A stretch of DNA of 64,000 nt from Flavobacteriales bacterium. GTDB taxonomy: Bacteria; Bacteroidota; Bacteroidia; Flavobacteriales_F; PHOS-HE28. The stretch is from positions 46,259 through 110,258 of the forward strand of contig JADJDP010000053.1 in assembly GCA_016702645.1 (NCBI GenBank). Reading direction: 5' to 3'. Below the pieces are notes generated by a model. The model had not been told where the DNA came from and made no database searches. It saw nothing but the letters and a program-made list of their open reading frames with translations. Of this stretch, positions 1 through 7,614 are shown in pieces (positions within the stretch are counted from its first letter, which is position 1; each line of letters starts with the position of its first letter). A program made the translations under genes and the position numbers.

Positions 1-2
1 TG

Positions 3-1124
3 CTGGCCGGTGCGCCTGCCATCGGCCAGCGCATCATGGACACCATGTTGGTGAAGGAACTGGACATGGACATCATCGAGATCCGGCGTGATGACCAGCG
101 CTTCACCCTTCCAAGCGGTGATATCGAATTGCAGGAGGGTGACGTGCTCAAAGTCCGTTGTGAGTTGGCCCGCATCCGGGAGTTGAAGGATCGTGCCCAC
201 ATCAATGTGGAACCGGTGATGAAACTGGCCAACGACGATATGCGCCAACGGGGCACCACGCTGGTCGAGCTGGTGATCACCGCGAGCAGCATGCTGGAAG
301 GCAAGGTCCTGGGGGAGGCCGACATCATTCGAAAGTACCGAGCGGTTCCCTTGGCAGTGCGCCACCGCGAGGATGTGGTGCATGAGCGCCTGCACGATGT
401 GGTGCTGCGCGCAGGTGATGTGATCCTTGCGGAAGTCCGCAGCCACTACGTGGCCACCTTGAAGAAGATGGAGACCACACGGGAGAGCCCGTTCGTCATC
501 CTCACGGAACAGGAAGGGGTCGCCATCTTCCAACGGAAACGGTTCGCGTTCGTGGCCCTGATCCTGCTCGCGGTGGTTGTGTTGTCTTCCATGGAGGTCG
601 TTCCCATCGCCATTGCCACGCTGGGCGGCGTTGTGCTGCTCGCCGTGACACGCATGCTCAGCATGAAGGACGTTTATGAGTCCATCGAATGGCGGATCGT
701 GTTCCTCCTTGCCGGCACGCTCAGCTTGGGAGTGGCCATGGAGAAGTGCGGCCTCGCGGCGCGCCTCGCTGCTGGCTTGGTGGACGTGTTGGGACCTTTT
801 GGACCGCGTTGGGTGATCTGTGGCCTATACCTGGTCACGCTCATACTCACCGAGTTGATGAGCAATACGGCAACGGCGGCGTTGGTCACGCCCATCGCAT
901 TGGCAACGGCCACCGGCCTTGGCCTTTCGCCAACGCCTTTCATCATGGCCGTGGTCTTTGCGGCATCGCTCGGCTTCATGACACCCTTCGGGTACCAGAC
1001 CAACGCGATGATCTACGGAGCGGGCCAGTACCGAAGCGTGGACTTCCTGCGCATCGGTGCGCCCTTGAGCATCCTCTTCTGGTTGCTGGCAACGTGGCTG
1101 ATCCCCGTGTTCTTCCCCTTCTGA
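3..1124 (+). CDS. SLC13-family permease with TrkA-C (RCK_C) domains, 5' truncated by window edge
   Basis: The reading frame is open to the left edge, so the visible 373 residues are the C-terminal part of a longer protein and the ATG at 36 is internal. Two soluble RCK_C/TrkA-C-like modules come first (about residues 1-160 of the visible part; each ends in a 'GDVL/GDVI' strand). Six or seven hydrophobic helices follow, including the divalent-anion-symporter signature region 'SNTATAALVTPIA' and a final 'ASLGFMTPFG' segment. This arrangement is known for SLC13/DASS permeases, which import sulfate or dicarboxylates with sodium across the inner membrane. The substrate cannot be read here. It is convergent with the WD40 gene, with only 10 bp between the stops and no clear terminator. 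Confidence 0.85.
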   Translation: MAGAPAIGQRIMDTMLVKELDMDIIEIRRDDQRFTLPSGDIELQEGDVLKVRCELARIRELKDRAHINVEPVMKLANDDMRQRGTTLVELVITASSMLEGKVLGEADIIRKYRAVPLAVRHREDVVHERLHDVVLRAGDVILAEVRSHYVATLKKMETTRESPFVILTEQEGVAIFQRKRFAFVALILLAVVVLSSMEVVPIAIATLGGVVLLAVTRMLSMKDVYESIEWRIVFLLAGTLSLGVAMEKCGLAARLAAGLVDVLGPFGPRWVICGLYLVTLILTELMSNTATAALVTPIALATATGLGLSPTPFIMAVVFAASLGFMTPFGYQTNAMIYGAGQYRSVDFLRIGAPLSILFWLLATWLIPVFFPF

Positions 1125-1134
1125 ACCGGCGCGT

Positions 1135-2031
1135 TCAAGTCTCCGACCAACGGAGCACCTTGCGGTCGTCCCCTGCGGTGAAAAGGCTTTCGTTCATCCA
1201 ACATGCGGCATTCACACTGTGCGAATGACCGCCATGTTGCGCATCCAAGCGATACAAGGGGGCGAACGTATCAGCGTTCCAGAGCTTCGCCGTTCTGTCA
1301 CGGGATACGCTCAAGAAGCGTTCCCCGTTCGCATCTCCGATAAGCTGGTAGACCGTCGAACGGTGCGCTGCAATGGACAGCATTTCGCGGTAACCGGTCG
1401 ACGCATCCCAGATGCGCAGGTGTCCATCCTTACCGCCGCTCACCATGACCGACCTGCTTGGAAGGAAAATCACGGTGTTCGCACCGCCCGAGTGACCCTC
1501 ACAAGTGGCTACCTCGTTGAAGAGCAGGGTGTCCAGAACGCGCACGAAACCATCACCGCAGGCCACAGCCAGCAGATCGTGCTGGGGTGAATGCGCAAGT
1601 CCTCGGAGCTTGGCCTCGCAAAGCGGAATGTTGCGAAGCAGTTCGCAGCGCCTGTCATCGACCGCGCTCAGCTTCCAAATGCTCAACGAACCGTCGCCTC
1701 CGGCACATGCCAGGCGATCATCCCCCAAGGATGTGATACTGAAGATCCCCCTGGTGTGTGCACGTATCCGGTTCAGAACACGTTTCGAGCCTGGATCGAG
1801 CACAAAAAGTTCGCCTTCTGCCGTTCCGGCGAAGAGCAGACCCTCCACCGATGCGAGCACGCTGTACACTGGGGCAGGAAAGCGCGCAAGGAGCCGCACT
1901 TCCTCGGGTATTGCCGGGTTCCATGCGAGCAATGTGCCATCACCACCTGCGCTTACCAGGGCTCCGTCCGGTGATGGTGCAAGCGTATAGATGGCTGCGG
2001 TATGGCTGGTGTGTGCGATGGAAGCCCGCAT
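1135..2031 (-). CDS. WD40-repeat beta-propeller protein
   Basis: A 298-aa protein made almost entirely of WD40 blades. Repeated 'GGDG.L..W' and 'SGGKDGHLRIWD' style blade ends are spaced about 40 residues apart, giving roughly seven blades. There is no signal peptide, so it is probably a cytoplasmic scaffold. It starts 13 bp after the formyltransferase stop and is the last gene of the minus-strand run beginning near 6525, so it is probably co-transcribed with it. The partner is unknown. Confidence 0.85.
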   Translation of the reverse strand: MRASIAHTSHTAAIYTLAPSPDGALVSAGGDGTLLAWNPAIPEEVRLLARFPAPVYSVLASVEGLLFAGTAEGELFVLDPGSKRVLNRIRAHTRGIFSITSLGDDRLACAGGDGSLSIWKLSAVDDRRCELLRNIPLCEAKLRGLAHSPQHDLLAVACGDGFVRVLDTLLFNEVATCEGHSGGANTVIFLPSRSVMVSGGKDGHLRIWDASTGYREMLSIAAHRSTVYQLIGDANGERFLSVSRDRTAKLWNADTFAPLYRLDAQHGGHSHSVNAACWMNESLFTAGDDRKVLRWSET

Positions 2032-2044
2032 GTTCTTGCGTGCG

Positions 2045-2857
2045 CTATGGGCCGACCGATCGTCGTTTCAATTCCACGCGTGCTTCCATGGTGACGTCCC
2101 TTTTGAGATAAAGCTTGGTCTCGGACGGCCCCTGTGCGCGCGGAACGATCTTCCCAGCCAGATGGTCCTTGATCACCTGCGGGTAATGCTCCAGGATGGA
2201 CAGCGTGTTCATGGCGCGGAGGTGGAACGGATCGGTGGGCCAGGTGGAAGGTGTGGGCAGCTGGAAGAGGATGGGTCCCGAGTCGATGTGCGGGTCCACC
2301 AGATGAATGGTGATGCCCAGATGGCGCTGGTCATCGTTGTAGCACTGCCAGAACTCGGAACGCGCCCCCCGATAGTTGGGAAGGAGCGAGGAATGTCCAT
2401 TGAGCGTTCCGTGCGTGGGGATCGCGAGCAAGGGCGTGCGCAACAGCGATGTGCTGAAGACGACCATGACATCCGGCTTGGCCTCGCGGACCCTTTCCAC
2501 TGTTGTTTCGTCGTTCAAAACGTGTGTTCGGAACTGCCGTACCGATCCTGGCCAGCACGGCTGCAAGGGAATTCGTTGGCAGGCGGCTTCCAACCAAGCA
2601 TGCGATGCTTCTTGCATGGTGCGTTCCCATTTCAGGGTGCGCCGCACTTCGCTTCCTCGGCGGAACGCAGCCAGTTCGTTCACGATGCGATCGCCAAGAA
2701 GTCTGCGCGCAAGCCGTGAAGGCAACGAATAGTCGAACTTCAGCAGCGGTTCTTCCCGCACGATGAGAACGGGTTCCAGACCACTGTCCACCAACCGCTG
2801 GGAGAGCGCCTGTCCCTCCCAGCTAGTACTCGTGAGCAGCACGACCCGAGGCCTCAT
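2045..2857 (-). CDS. Formyltransferase-family protein (methionyl-tRNA formyltransferase-like fold)
   Basis: A 270-aa protein. The start at 2857 is chosen because its ATG overlaps the TGA of the upstream gene (ATGA), and the longer frame adds only non-family residues. It begins with a Rossmann-like strand ('RPRVVLLTS'), and the middle carries the formyltransferase core: 'NGHSSLLPNYRGARSEFW' with the N-x-H-x-S-L-L-P-x-Y-R-G pattern, then 'GITIHLVDPHIDSGPIL' with the conserved D-x-G-x-I/P. In this family 10-formyltetrahydrofolate donates a formyl group to an amine on a tRNA, sugar or other small molecule. The sequence is too divergent to be Fmt itself, and the coupled deacetylase-like gene suggests a sugar or lipid substrate (inference). 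Confidence 0.8.
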   Translation of the reverse strand: MRPRVVLLTSTSWEGQALSQRLVDSGLEPVLIVREEPLLKFDYSLPSRLARRLLGDRIVNELAAFRRGSEVRRTLKWERTMQEASHAWLEAACQRIPLQPCWPGSVRQFRTHVLNDETTVERVREAKPDVMVVFSTSLLRTPLLAIPTHGTLNGHSSLLPNYRGARSEFWQCYNDDQRHLGITIHLVDPHIDSGPILFQLPTPSTWPTDPFHLRAMNTLSILEHYPQVIKDHLAGKIVPRAQGPSETKLYLKRDVTMEARVELKRRSVGP

Positions 2858-4092
2858 CGATCGGCGAAGTGGACCGTGAAACCGGATGTGCCATGGTCCT
2901 CGATTCTGTGGGCCAGCACACCATTGGTGCCAAAGGCTTTCCACGCTGGCGCCGGTATGCGCATGCGGCGGAAGGAGAATGAATGACCGGCCAGTTCGGT
3001 CGCATCCACCGTGGTGAAGGCGATCCCGTCGGCATGGAAACGGATCACGCCGGCTTGCTCATCCACGGAAAGGTTATCGCGTAGAACGAGGTAGTCGAGC
3101 AGGTGCGAAACCGAACTCAGATGCAGCTCTCCCGCCTTCCAACGTTCCTGAAGGTGTCGCAGAGCGGAACGTGTTGCAGGTGGTATGTGCTCCGTTTCGT
3201 GCATCCGATCGACCGGACGTTTGCCCAAGTGCGAGTAGAGGATGCAGGTTCCTCCTGTCTTGATGAGCTGATCGGTCCGTTCCGGGTTCAGCAGCCGCCC
3301 GAGCCCGTCTATGTCCGCATCGAGCCAGGTGCCATGGCGCTGGAAGGTGTAGAACGTATTGCCATCGGCAAAACGTCGCACGCGGTACTGTGCATTGTCC
3401 GGGAGTTGTTCGCGGAAAGCCGTTCCCACGCCAAGCGTGTTGCCGATGATGTGCTTGGCGTAGTTGGAGAGTGCCGTGGGAATGTCCGCCGCGCGCTGAC
3501 GGTATCGCTGCCAGGTGGAAAGTGGACGATCTTGTCCGAGGATGGGTGTGATCGTTCCATCCCACAAGTAGCGTACACCAACATGTTTGACGATGTCCAA
3601 CGTGTACAGCGGGTTCGGGTACACATGCCCGCTGGCGTCCGATACGGTCGGCATGGTGCCATAGCGATGGTTGTGCAGCATGTTGCCCATGAACAGGCTG
3701 TGGTCCACCCAAACACGCGGTCGGAATCCGTGGCGGGCGAGTGTTTCCCTGGCCTCGATCGCGTCCACCCGTTCGAACGACTTGGGGCCGCTCCATACGT
3801 AATCACCCCAGGTGTGTATGCCGTCGTGCGGGTGGGAATTGAGGATCTCCGGGTAGCGATGGAGATCCACCTGTTGGGGCAGGTTCAGGTTGAACGATCG
3901 CACGAAGAGCGTATCGCCGAAAGGCAGTCCAAGTTCTTTCCAGATCACCTGGTCCAGTTCCTTCCAGTCCTCGATCAAGGTGTTGTCGGGATCGCTGCTC
4001 AGCGCCAGCCAGGCAGTGCCAGGGAACGGATAGGCCCGCACGCGTGCATCGCGCAGGCGTTCGCCGGGTGAAGATGGCTCCGTTGTGTTCAT
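2854..4092 (-). CDS. Putative polysaccharide-deacetylase-like (NodB-fold) protein
   Basis: A 412-aa protein that I cannot place with certainty. Features reminiscent of the deacetylase beta/alpha barrel are an N-terminal 'LALSSDPDN' acidic motif after a hydrophobic strand, then 'NSHPHDGIHTWGDY' with clustered histidines, and 'GFRPRVWVDHSLFMGN'. A later 'GTCILYSHLGKRP' strand resembles the last strand of these barrels. There is no signal peptide. Its stop overlaps the start of the formyltransferase gene, so the two are translationally coupled. Formylation followed by hydrolytic deformylation is known for ArnA/ArnD, which is the basis for suggesting a shared pathway. The family assignment is tentative and the gene itself is not in doubt. 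Confidence 0.6.
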   Translation of the reverse strand: MNTTEPSSPGERLRDARVRAYPFPGTAWLALSSDPDNTLIEDWKELDQVIWKELGLPFGDTLFVRSFNLNLPQQVDLHRYPEILNSHPHDGIHTWGDYVWSGPKSFERVDAIEARETLARHGFRPRVWVDHSLFMGNMLHNHRYGTMPTVSDASGHVYPNPLYTLDIVKHVGVRYLWDGTITPILGQDRPLSTWQRYRQRAADIPTALSNYAKHIIGNTLGVGTAFREQLPDNAQYRVRRFADGNTFYTFQRHGTWLDADIDGLGRLLNPERTDQLIKTGGTCILYSHLGKRPVDRMHETEHIPPATRSALRHLQERWKAGELHLSSVSHLLDYLVLRDNLSVDEQAGVIRFHADGIAFTTVDATELAGHSFSFRRMRIPAPAWKAFGTNGVLAHRIEDHGTSGFTVHFADR

Positions 4093-4145
4093 TACCGAAC
4101 AGCGGCCAAGTTAACCGCCCGGCATCCAGCGCACCCTCCTCCGTG

Positions 4146-5021
4146 TTACTGTGGCCAGCAACGGCGGTCGCTCCATTCGAAGGTCCACTCCGGCGTGTAC
4201 AACGCCGCGTCATGTTCGAACAGGAACCAGGCTCCCAGTTCCGGGTGCCGCAGGTTCTTGAGAACATGGATCTCCTGAGCCGGCATATAGCTCTGGGCGA
4301 TAAGGAAAGCGATGCGGCCATCCTTATCGTGGGCCACGTCCACCACCATCACGGCGTGGCCCGGTGAGCCGCCTTGTATGTACACATCACCAATATGTGG
4401 TTCGGTCGTGTTCAGGTCCTTCGCCACTGGATCGAGTTCTCGTTGCAACGAGCGCGTACCGGCATAGGTGAACACCATTTCCATGTAGCGCATGAATTGT
4501 GCGTGTGAAGCATCGGGTCCTGCCCCCGATGACCACGCACAGGTATTGCCGCGCACCGTGATCCGTTCCCCCTTTCTCCATCGTGCCCATTCGCTCTTGA
4601 AGCCGCTGGTGAAGTGGAAGGCGATCTCGTCCTGTCTTCCGCCTGCGAAAAGGAATTCGGACCGCAAGCGCATCACCGCATCGGCGCACTGCTGCAGGTC
4701 TTTGTTTCCAACGCTCATGTCGATCACGGCCGCATGAACATCCTGCCGCGACTTGGGCTTTCCGTCGTACAGGAGCACAGGCGATCCGTGCGGTTTCAGG
4801 GGAAGTTTGCGCAAGTAGTCCTCAAAGCTCTGTTCCGGAACCGGTCGGCGTGAGAAGCCAGGGGGAGGGGAGAAGCGCAGTACCACCGATGTGTCCCCTG
4901 CATCATCGATCGGACCATGTACATCCGGCAATAGCGCCGTTGCGTGTTGCGCCGGCATCTCACAGCCGCAACAGAGCAGCATCACTATGAGGGTAACCAT
5001 CTCCGTGAATGCCCGGTGCAT
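4146..5021 (-). CDS. DUF4846-family lipoprotein
   Basis: A 291-aa protein. The start at 5021 gives a short lipoprotein signal peptide (hydrophobic 'VTLIVMLLCCGC', cysteine near residue 20) and leaves a 34-bp gap to the upstream stop. The mature part shows the DUF4846 hallmarks: 'FEDYLRKLPLKP', 'VHAAVIDMSVGNKDLQQCADAVMRLR', 'NTCAWSSG' and 'PGHAVMVVDVA'. This Bacteroidota family has no established function. Its position in the run between the 489-aa protein and the deacetylase-like gene suggests an envelope-related role. Confidence 0.85.
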   Translation of the reverse strand: MHRAFTEMVTLIVMLLCCGCEMPAQHATALLPDVHGPIDDAGDTSVVLRFSPPPGFSRRPVPEQSFEDYLRKLPLKPHGSPVLLYDGKPKSRQDVHAAVIDMSVGNKDLQQCADAVMRLRSEFLFAGGRQDEIAFHFTSGFKSEWARWRKGERITVRGNTCAWSSGAGPDASHAQFMRYMEMVFTYAGTRSLQRELDPVAKDLNTTEPHIGDVYIQGGSPGHAVMVVDVAHDKDGRIAFLIAQSYMPAQEIHVLKNLRHPELGAWFLFEHDAALYTPEWTFEWSDRRCWPQ

Positions 5022-5055
5022 GGAACGGGAATGCGCTCCGCTCCGAACGTAACGT

Positions 5056-6525
5056 TCAGGCCTTCGCTCCAGCGCGTGCGCCAAGTGGTTGGTCCTCCTT
5101 GGAAGGAACGTAACCAAAGAGCTTGTTGTCCTTGATCATGTTGTCCACGTACGGTGGCACCATGCCTTCCCAACCGCCCTTGCCACTGCGGATCATGTCC
5201 AAAACGTACTTACTGAAAATGTGCAGCACGTTGGGGTCGTAGTTCTCTATGTCCACCAGCCGCTTGTTGAAGAGCACGTAATCGTACAACGGCCGTAGGC
5301 GTGGATGCACCGGCATATTGGTCGTGGTCATGATATCGGCATTCGCCGATATGCGGCTCGGGTACACGTAGATCTTCAGGTCGCGGTGGAAGAGGATCCC
5401 GAAGGCCTCCAGCACCCCACCGTTCAGTTCGCGGTAGTACTTCTCGTCGAACACCTCGATCAGGTTCGTGACACCCATGATCAATCCCATCCGGCTCTTG
5501 GTGTAGCGGCTGAAATACTCGACCAGCTTGTAGTATTCCTGGTAGTTGCTGATGAGCACGGTCTGCCCGAGCGAGCACAGGATGTCCGCGCGATCGATGA
5601 AGTCCTTCTCGTCCACATCGCCCGTATCGCTCTTCAGGTTGCTGAGCGTGATCTCGAAGAGCACTTGCAGGTTCTGGCGGTCCACACGCTGTTCCTTGAT
5701 GAACATGTTGTAGCCGTTCATGATCATGTCGATGTTCACCTTGGTCACCGGGCGGAAACTTCCACGGATGGCCAGGATGTTCTTCTTGTAAAGCGCTTCG
5801 CTGGCCTGCAGGTTCTGTCCATCGGGGCCGAAGAGCACCGCATCGGTATAGCCGCGCTTCACAAGCTGCAAGCTCAACAAGCGGTTGTCGACATGGGCGA
5901 AGGCCGGCCCGTTCATCTGGATCATGTCGATCTCCATGACGTGACGGCTCACGTTGTCGTAGAGGCAGGACATGATCTCCTGGGGATCCGTGTGGTGCAG
6001 GAGGCACCCATGGATGAGGTTCACCCCCAGCACGCCGATGGCCTCTTGTTGCATGCTGATGTCCGGATCGTGCAGCCGCACATGGATGATCACGTCGTTC
6101 GTCGGCAGGTCCGGTTGCGTTTGGAAACGAACCCCCAACCAACCATGACCGCTGTGCATTCGCTCGAAGGTGCTCGCCGCTACCGTGTTCGCAAAGGAGA
6201 AGAACCGCTTGGTGGGGTGCTCCTTGCGGTCGAGGCGGTCGATGATGAGGCCGTACTCGTGCCGAAGCATGTTCTTGAGGCGACTTTCGCACACGAATCG
6301 GTTGCCCGGTTCAGGGCCGTAGATGGCGTTGCTGAAGTCCTTGTCATAGGCGCTCATCGCCTTCGCGATGGTCTGGCTTGCACCACCGGCGCGGAAGAAA
6401 TGGCGTACGGTCTCCTGTCCGGCTCCGATCTCGGCGAAGGTGCCGTAGAGGTCCGGGTTCTGGTTGATGCGACGCGCCTTTTGGGCCGGGCTGAGCGGTA
6501 CGCGATTGGGATCCTGAACGATCAT
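5056..6525 (-). CDS. Conserved 489-aa protein of unknown function
   Basis: The start at 6525 is supported by a perfect promoter box 26 bp upstream; the longer frame adds 46 residues with no family character. The protein is soluble, with no signal peptide or membrane segment. Distinctive motifs are 'GTFAEIGAGQETVRHFFRAGG' early on, 'HVRLHDPDISMQQEAIGVLGVNLIHG' in the middle, and 'GPDGQNLQASEALYKKN' later. I recall such proteins carrying contradictory database labels, including 'TonB-dependent receptor' and nucleotide adenylyltransferase. Nothing here supports a beta-barrel receptor: there is no plug and no signal peptide. First gene of the five-gene minus-strand run. Confidence 0.85.
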   Translation of the reverse strand: MIVQDPNRVPLSPAQKARRINQNPDLYGTFAEIGAGQETVRHFFRAGGASQTIAKAMSAYDKDFSNAIYGPEPGNRFVCESRLKNMLRHEYGLIIDRLDRKEHPTKRFFSFANTVAASTFERMHSGHGWLGVRFQTQPDLPTNDVIIHVRLHDPDISMQQEAIGVLGVNLIHGCLLHHTDPQEIMSCLYDNVSRHVMEIDMIQMNGPAFAHVDNRLLSLQLVKRGYTDAVLFGPDGQNLQASEALYKKNILAIRGSFRPVTKVNIDMIMNGYNMFIKEQRVDRQNLQVLFEITLSNLKSDTGDVDEKDFIDRADILCSLGQTVLISNYQEYYKLVEYFSRYTKSRMGLIMGVTNLIEVFDEKYYRELNGGVLEAFGILFHRDLKIYVYPSRISANADIMTTTNMPVHPRLRPLYDYVLFNKRLVDIENYDPNVLHIFSKYVLDMIRSGKGGWEGMVPPYVDNMIKDNKLFGYVPSKEDQPLGARAGAKA

Positions 6526-6550
6526 GGTCGGGGCATCGGAATGCCGGGGG

Positions 6551-6558
6551 CAAAGGTA
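6551..6558 (-). promoter_or_regulatory. -7 promoter box of the 489-aa protein gene
   Basis: Reads TACCTTTG on the minus strand, a perfect match to the Bacteroidota -7 consensus TAnnTTTG, followed by a C/G-rich stretch. It lies 26 bp before the ATG at 6525. No convincing -33 TTG is present. Confidence 0.6.
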
Positions 6559-6608
6559 GATGGCCAGTGCAAGCCATGCACCTTTCACACCACCAGCGGT
6601 TGCGTCAT

Positions 6609-7049
6609 TTAGAGCACCGGTTTGACGTCCGTGAACCCGTTCTTCCGGTGCGTACCGTCGCAAAAGGGCTTGTTGCCGGAACCACCACAGCGGCAGAAAG
6701 CGGTCGTTCTGGTGCGCTCCTCCACCCGGCCATCGCTGTGGGTGACCTTGCAGCTATCCTTCACCATCAGTGGCCCATTGGCCATGAGTTCCACTCCCGC
6801 CATTGAGGTACCGGCTTCGCTTGCTGCCTCTGAGCCTTCGTTCATTCGGTAACCTAGGGCGCCGCTGGGGCACTGCCGCACTTGGGCCACGATGGCGTCA
6901 GTGACGGCACCCTCCGGCTTGATCCATGGTCGCTGCCCCGGCTGGAACACGGCCCCCAATCCGGTCCAGCATTTTCGGCTATGGATGCACAGGTCGGGCT
7001 TCCAAACGATGGTCACCTCGCCGTTGGTATAGGTGTGCTCCTTGCTCAT
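6609..7049 (-). CDS. Iron-sulfur protein: mono-cluster (YjdI-like) domain fused to CDGSH domain
   Basis: A 146-aa protein whose ATG at 7049 overlaps the TGA of the OsmC gene. The N-terminal 70 residues match the divergent 4Fe-4S mono-cluster family: 'VTIVWKPDLCIHSRKCWTGL' and 'QVRQCPSGALGYRM'. The C-terminal third is a CDGSH iron-sulfur domain, 'CRCGGSGNKPFCDGTH', supplying three Cys and one His for a 2Fe-2S cluster. Each cluster type is known to act in electron transfer or redox sensing. Coupling to an OsmC peroxidase-like gene points to oxidative stress (inference). Last gene of the long minus-strand run. Confidence 0.9.
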   Translation of the reverse strand: MSKEHTYTNGEVTIVWKPDLCIHSRKCWTGLGAVFQPGQRPWIKPEGAVTDAIVAQVRQCPSGALGYRMNEGSEAASEAGTSMAGVELMANGPLMVKDSCKVTHSDGRVEERTRTTAFCRCGGSGNKPFCDGTHRKNGFTDVKPVL

Positions 7050-7459
7050 ACCTTCAAACTCTTGCTGATGTGGATGGGACTTTGCAACGTGCGATGCACC
7101 GGGCACATTCCCGCGATCTGCAATAGTCGATCCCGTTGATCCGGTGGCAGGGCGTTCGCGGTCTCCAGGTCCAAATGGATCCGTGACTCCACCGTTCTTC
7201 CCTCTTGCGAGCGCTCCAAGCTTGCCGTTACCGTTATGGCACCGGTGTTCCATTGCTTTCGGTCGGCATACATGCGGACCGTGATGGCTGTACAAGAAGC
7301 CAACGCACCCAGCAACAGCTCGTGCGGGCGCATTCCCTTGTCCGCGCCACCATGATCGTCCGGCTCATCGGCCATGGCCTCCAAGCCGCGCGATGTGATC
7401 ACGGTGGTATAGGGTGCACCGTCGAGCACGGCGGTTGCGGAACGTCCGGAGATCTCCAT
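7046..7459 (-). CDS. OsmC-family peroxiredoxin-like protein
   Basis: A 137-aa protein. The start at 7459 ('MEISGRSATAVLDG') gives the usual OsmC length; the frame stays open further upstream only because it reads through the 122-bp repeat element. Family motifs are 'MRPHELLLGALASCTAITVRMYA' with the first reactive cysteine and 'IAGMCPVHRTL' with the second. OsmC proteins reduce organic hydroperoxides in the cytoplasm using this cysteine pair. Translationally coupled to the following iron-sulfur gene (ATGA). An internal ATG at 7564 inside the repeat is a less likely start. Confidence 0.85.
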   Translation of the reverse strand: MEISGRSATAVLDGAPYTTVITSRGLEAMADEPDDHGGADKGMRPHELLLGALASCTAITVRMYADRKQWNTGAITVTASLERSQEGRTVESRIHLDLETANALPPDQRDRLLQIAGMCPVHRTLQSPIHISKSLKV

Positions 7460-7487
7460 GGTGCTAAGGTCGCTGTACTTTGGGCTC

Positions 7488-7610
7488 AAGGGGCAGTAGG
7501 CAGGGACAGGAGCAAGCACTTGTTCTTGGGGCACGATGATCTTCGTCGCGAGCGCGATCGTCATCAACGTAGCCGTTGCGCTTGGTCCTGCCCCTGGTTC
7601 CTGCCCCTGC
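7488..7610. repeat. 122-bp inverted-repeat element, copy A
   Basis: The ends are imperfect inverted repeats of about 24 bp built from GGGGCAGG-type units on one side and CCTGCCCC-type units on the other. A 17-bp core beginning 21 bp from the left end (7509-7525, GGAGCAAGCACTTGTTC) is identical to the core of copy B, at the same offset and with the same total length. The element fills the space between the DUF58 stop codon and the OsmC start. The centre differs between copies. It is MITE- or REP-like with no coding capacity. Confidence 0.7.
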
Positions 7611-7614
7611 ACTT

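Noticed and set aside
5305..6612. A 435-codon plus-strand frame opposite the 489-aa gene.
   Set aside because: It is a histidine/valine-rich antisense shadow, with no start context; the minus-strand gene has clear conserved motifs and a promoter.
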